Of a stretch of DNA of 64,000 nt, positions 61,619 through 64,000 are shown piece by piece. This stretch comes from UBA2040 sp002384725 (GTDB taxonomy: Bacteria; Bacteroidota; Bacteroidia; Flavobacteriales_D; Crocinitomicaceae). The notes under the pieces were generated by a model, which was not told the DNA's origin, made no database searches, and saw only the letters and a list, made by a program, of their open reading frames with translations. The stretch is from assembly GCA_963926475.1 (NCBI GenBank), contig CAWUXE010000023.1:42339-106338 (forward strand), in the 5' to 3' direction. Positions within the stretch are counted from its first letter, which is position 1. Every line of letters starts with the position of its first letter. Both the position numbers and the translations under genes were made by a program.

Positions 61619-62830
61619 ATGATTCCATTTTCACCACCTCGAATTGATCAACGCGTTATAGATGAAGTGACAGATGCTTTGAAAAGCGGCTGGATTACAA
61701 CTGGTCCAAAAACGAAGTTGTTCGAGAAAAAACTGTCTGAATATTGCGGTAATAAATCGACAGCAGCGCTAAATTCATGGGCAAATGCAATGGAATTGTT
61801 TCTTCGCTGGTATGGAATTGGTGAAGGTGACGAAGTGATTCTTCCGGCCTACACGTATTGTGCAAGCATCAATGTGATTATTCACACAGGTGCTCGACCA
61901 GTGCTTGTGGATATTAACGAAGATGATTTCAATATGTCTGTTGAAGCGGTAAAAAAAGTGATAACTTCTCGTACCAAAGCGATTATGCCAGTTGATATTG
62001 GTGGTTTTCCGTGTGATTACGACGGTTTATTCGAATTGGTTCGTTCACAGGAAATTCGAAATAAGTTTACCGCTAAGAATGAAAACGAAAAAAAATTAGG
62101 TCGAATTTTAATTGCTTCGGATGCTGCACATAGTTTTGGTGCGACCTACAAAGGCAAAGTTTCTGGATCCCTTGGAGATGTAACGTGTTTTTCATTTCAC
62201 GCCGTGAAGAATTTGACAACTGCTGAAGGTGGAACGGTTTCTTTAAATCTCCCAGGTACTTTCGACAATGAAGCGATTTATAAAGAATTGTGCATCAAAA
62301 GTTTGCACGGTCAATCGAAAGATGCCTTGGCAAAAACGCAGAAAGGAAATTGGCGCTACGATGTTCTAGAACCAGGTTTCAAATGCAATATGACGGATCT
62401 TCAAGCGGCAATTGGATTGGTGGAATTGGATCGATACTCAGAGAACCTCGACCGAAGAAAGTTGATTTTCGCTCAATATGATGCCGTATTTAATAAGGAA
62501 GATTGGGCGATTTGTCCGAAGTATAAGGATGAAACACGAGAATCATCTTATCACCTATATTTGTTAAGAATAAAGGGTGCAACAGAACCGCAACGAGATG
62601 CTATCATGCATGAAATTTTTGAACAAGACGTTTCTGTAAATTGTCATTTTCAGCCTTTACCGATTCTAACGGCGTATAAAAACTTGGGCTACAAAATGGC
62701 CGATTATCCACAAACATGGAATTCGTATTCCAATGAAATTACCTTGCCGGTTTATTATAATTTGACCGACGAACAGGTAAATACAATCATACAAGCAGTG
62801 CGCGTTGCGGTGCAGAAAGTAATGTCGTGA
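61619..62830 (+). CDS. DegT/DnrJ/EryC1/StrS family sugar aminotransferase
   Basis: A PLP enzyme of 403 residues that aminates a nucleotide keto-sugar. The ATG at 61619 gives PFSPPRIDQRVIDEVTDALKSGWITTGPKT, the typical start. ALNSWANAMELFL, VILPAYTYCASINVIIHTGARPV, PVDIGGFPCDYDGLFELV, SDAAHSFGATYKGK and FSFHAVKNLTTAEGG (with the PLP lysine) follow, and the C-terminal RESSYHLYLLRIKG is typical. It likely prepares an amino sugar for the initiating transferase encoded next. Its TGA overlaps the next GTG start. Confidence 0.94.
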   Translation: MIPFSPPRIDQRVIDEVTDALKSGWITTGPKTKLFEKKLSEYCGNKSTAALNSWANAMELFLRWYGIGEGDEVILPAYTYCASINVIIHTGARPVLVDINEDDFNMSVEAVKKVITSRTKAIMPVDIGGFPCDYDGLFELVRSQEIRNKFTAKNENEKKLGRILIASDAAHSFGATYKGKVSGSLGDVTCFSFHAVKNLTTAEGGTVSLNLPGTFDNEAIYKELCIKSLHGQSKDALAKTQKGNWRYDVLEPGFKCNMTDLQAAIGLVELDRYSENLDRRKLIFAQYDAVFNKEDWAICPKYKDETRESSYHLYLLRIKGATEPQRDAIMHEIFEQDVSVNCHFQPLPILTAYKNLGYKMADYPQTWNSYSNEITLPVYYNLTDEQVNTIIQAVRVAVQKVMS

Positions 62831-63414
62831 AACGCCTCTTCGACATATTCGTTTCATTAATATTTCTCTTTTTGTTTTTGCCATTTGGGCTGGCTATCAG
62901 TGCATTGATACTATTCTCGTCTAAAGGCGGTGTATTTTATCGACAAAGCAGAGTGGGACAAAACGAAGTGGAGTTTTCTCTTTTGAAATTTCGTACCATG
63001 CGTCCCAATTCCGACAAACAAGGTCAATTAACTGTTGGAATGAAAGACCCTAGAATAATCCGGATCGGTATCTTTTTAAGGAAGTATAAATTGGATGAAT
63101 TCCCACAATTCATCAATGTTCTTTTAGGTGATATGTCGATTGTCGGTCCGAGGCCAGAAGTGAAAAAGTACACCGATTATTATTCGGCGGATCAAAAAAA
63201 GGTGCTTCTAGTCAAACCCGGAATTACCGATTATGCCTCCTTGCATTATTTTAAAGAAAATGAAATTCTCGGTAACTCTGAAAACCCAGAAAAGACCTAT
63301 CTTGAAGAGGTTATGCCAGCCAAACTTGAGTGGAATAAGAAGTACATCGAAAATCAATCTTTTCGGACGGATATTTCGATAATGTGGCAAACGTTTAAAC
63401 GAATTATTAGCTAA
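62827..63414 (+). CDS. Initiating sugar phosphotransferase (PglC/WbaP-like)
   Basis: A 195-residue monotopic phosphoglycosyl transferase that moves a sugar phosphate from a nucleotide sugar to undecaprenyl phosphate. GTG start at 62827. A re-entrant helix (residues 4-27) precedes GVFYRQSRVGQNEVEFSLLKFRTM and KYKLDEFPQFINVLLGDMSIVGPRPE (catalytic Asp-Glu in LDEFPQ), and then PGITDYASLHYF. It would begin repeat-unit synthesis in this locus. The next gene follows after 28 bases. Confidence 0.93.
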   Translation: MKRLFDIFVSLIFLFLFLPFGLAISALILFSSKGGVFYRQSRVGQNEVEFSLLKFRTMRPNSDKQGQLTVGMKDPRIIRIGIFLRKYKLDEFPQFINVLLGDMSIVGPRPEVKKYTDYYSADQKKVLLVKPGITDYASLHYFKENEILGNSENPEKTYLEEVMPAKLEWNKKYIENQSFRTDISIMWQTFKRIIS

Positions 63415-63442
63415 TTTCTTTAAATTCGCCCCTCTATTTAAA

Positions 63443-64000
63443 ATGAAGAATCTTCTAATTTTATTGGATATTGCTTTTATCGTTTTCGTCGGTGCAAACC
63501 TGTACGAGGCGAAAAAGCAAACGAATATTCTCTTCATTGGAAATAGTTATACCTACCTAAATGAAATGCCCGATATTTTTGAACATATCGCTATTTCAAT
63601 GGGAAGACAGGTTTATGTGAGCTCGGCAACGAAAGGGGAAGCCACATTTAGAATTCAATCCAAAAGAACAGAAGTGTATAATGCGATTCGATCAAAAGAG
63701 TGGGATTATGTGATAGTACAAGGGTCGAGTCGTGATATGCTGTCGACGGAAGAGGAATTGAATGATGATACTTTTCCAGCTCTTAAAAAAATATTCAAGG
63801 CCATCCGCAAAAATAGACGGAAAACGAAAATTCTGTTCTATATGACCTGGGGATACAAAAATGGCTACAAACCAGATGGCGAAGTAGATTCATACGAAAA
63901 AATGTCAATCAAAGTTAGAGACGGTTATTTGGACTTGAAAAAGAAATATCGTTTTGGCGTTGTTCCGGTGGGCATGGCATGGCGGGATTCACGTCGAAAA
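63443..64000 (+). CDS. SGNH/GDSL-like hydrolase (DUF4886-like), partial
   Basis: Starts at ATG 63443 and runs off the right edge, leaving 186 codons. A hydrophobic N terminus (NLLILLDIAFIVFVGANLY) looks like a signal or anchor. TNILFIGNSYTYLNEMPDIFEHI holds the block I GNS motif with probable nucleophile Ser, and DYVIVQGSSRD fits a later block. Similar proteins are carbohydrate esterases. It probably acts on the surface polysaccharide made by the preceding locus, or is a separate secreted esterase. Confidence 0.8.
   Translation, partial: MKNLLILLDIAFIVFVGANLYEAKKQTNILFIGNSYTYLNEMPDIFEHIAISMGRQVYVSSATKGEATFRIQSKRTEVYNAIRSKEWDYVIVQGSSRDMLSTEEELNDDTFPALKKIFKAIRKNRRKTKILFYMTWGYKNGYKPDGEVDSYEKMSIKVRDGYLDLKKKYRFGVVPVGMAWRDSRRK

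Overview
The window looks like a chromosomal segment of a low-GC Bacteroidota, most likely a member of Flavobacteriales (a Crocinitomicaceae/Fluviicola-like bacterium is my best guess from gene content; no rRNA is present to confirm it). Support: two full-length proteins and one orphan fragment with type IX secretion (T9SS) C-terminal sorting domains, a fused E1 alpha/beta 2-oxoacid dehydrogenase, a PafA-type alkaline phosphatase, DUF3127 and DUF3467 proteins, a MutS2 without Smr domain, and several promoters of the Bacteroidota form TTG-N20-TAnnTTTG.

Layout. 1-5 kb: a RelA/SpoT synthetase cut by the window edge, fumarylacetoacetase, a zinc-ribbon membrane protein and YchF, all on the minus strand. 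5-15 kb: AraC regulator, T9SS beta-propeller protein, GNAT acetyltransferase, VTT membrane protein, M28 peptidase, DinB-like protein, an alpha-oxoamine synthase likely making sphingoid or sulfonolipid bases, a small four-helix membrane protein and a T9SS subtilase. 15-21.8 kb: GtrA protein, a 59-residue secreted peptide, Dus, an operon of glycosyltransferase/sigma factor/RsmG ending in an orphan sorting domain, then Tgt-LptG. 22-34 kb: MutS2-like and RlpA-like genes framed by two copies of a palindromic repeat, Tex, a PafA-like phosphatase, an AlbA_2 protein, MtfA-like peptidase, TilS-PabB and an acyltransferase. 35-44 kb: an IS6-family remnant, fused E1, DUF3127, flavin reductase, tRNA-Leu(UAG), trigger factor, a KPVIYLYP-motif lipoprotein, an S41 peptidase and a redoxin. 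45-47.6 kb: the phenylacetyl-CoA epoxidase operon paaABCD behind a clear Bacteroidota promoter, without paaE. 48-53.6 kb: DUF3467 protein, lipoproteins (one frameshifted), an M23 peptidase, and a coiled-coil protein-ZapA-RNase Y group.

53.7-64 kb is one tightly packed, all-plus polysaccharide locus: flippase, two O-antigen ligase/polymerase-like proteins, acetyltransferase, an unknown 127-residue protein, three glycosyltransferases, a DegT-type aminotransferase, an initiating sugar phosphotransferase and the start of a GDSL/SGNH-like protein. Most neighbours overlap by 1-20 bases or sit within a few bases.

Intergenic DNA is rich in decay and small repeats: a DUF481-like remnant, an IS6 remnant with terminal inverted repeats, a TonB-C-like remnant, a broken lipoprotein, a GCCAACA tandem array, and at least two dispersed palindromic families. 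I found no CRISPR array, prophage, plasmid function or convincing defence island. The most interesting leads are the palindromic repeat family, the unknown members of the polysaccharide locus, the KPVIYLYP protein, the Tgt lacking zinc cysteines, and the orphan sorting domain.
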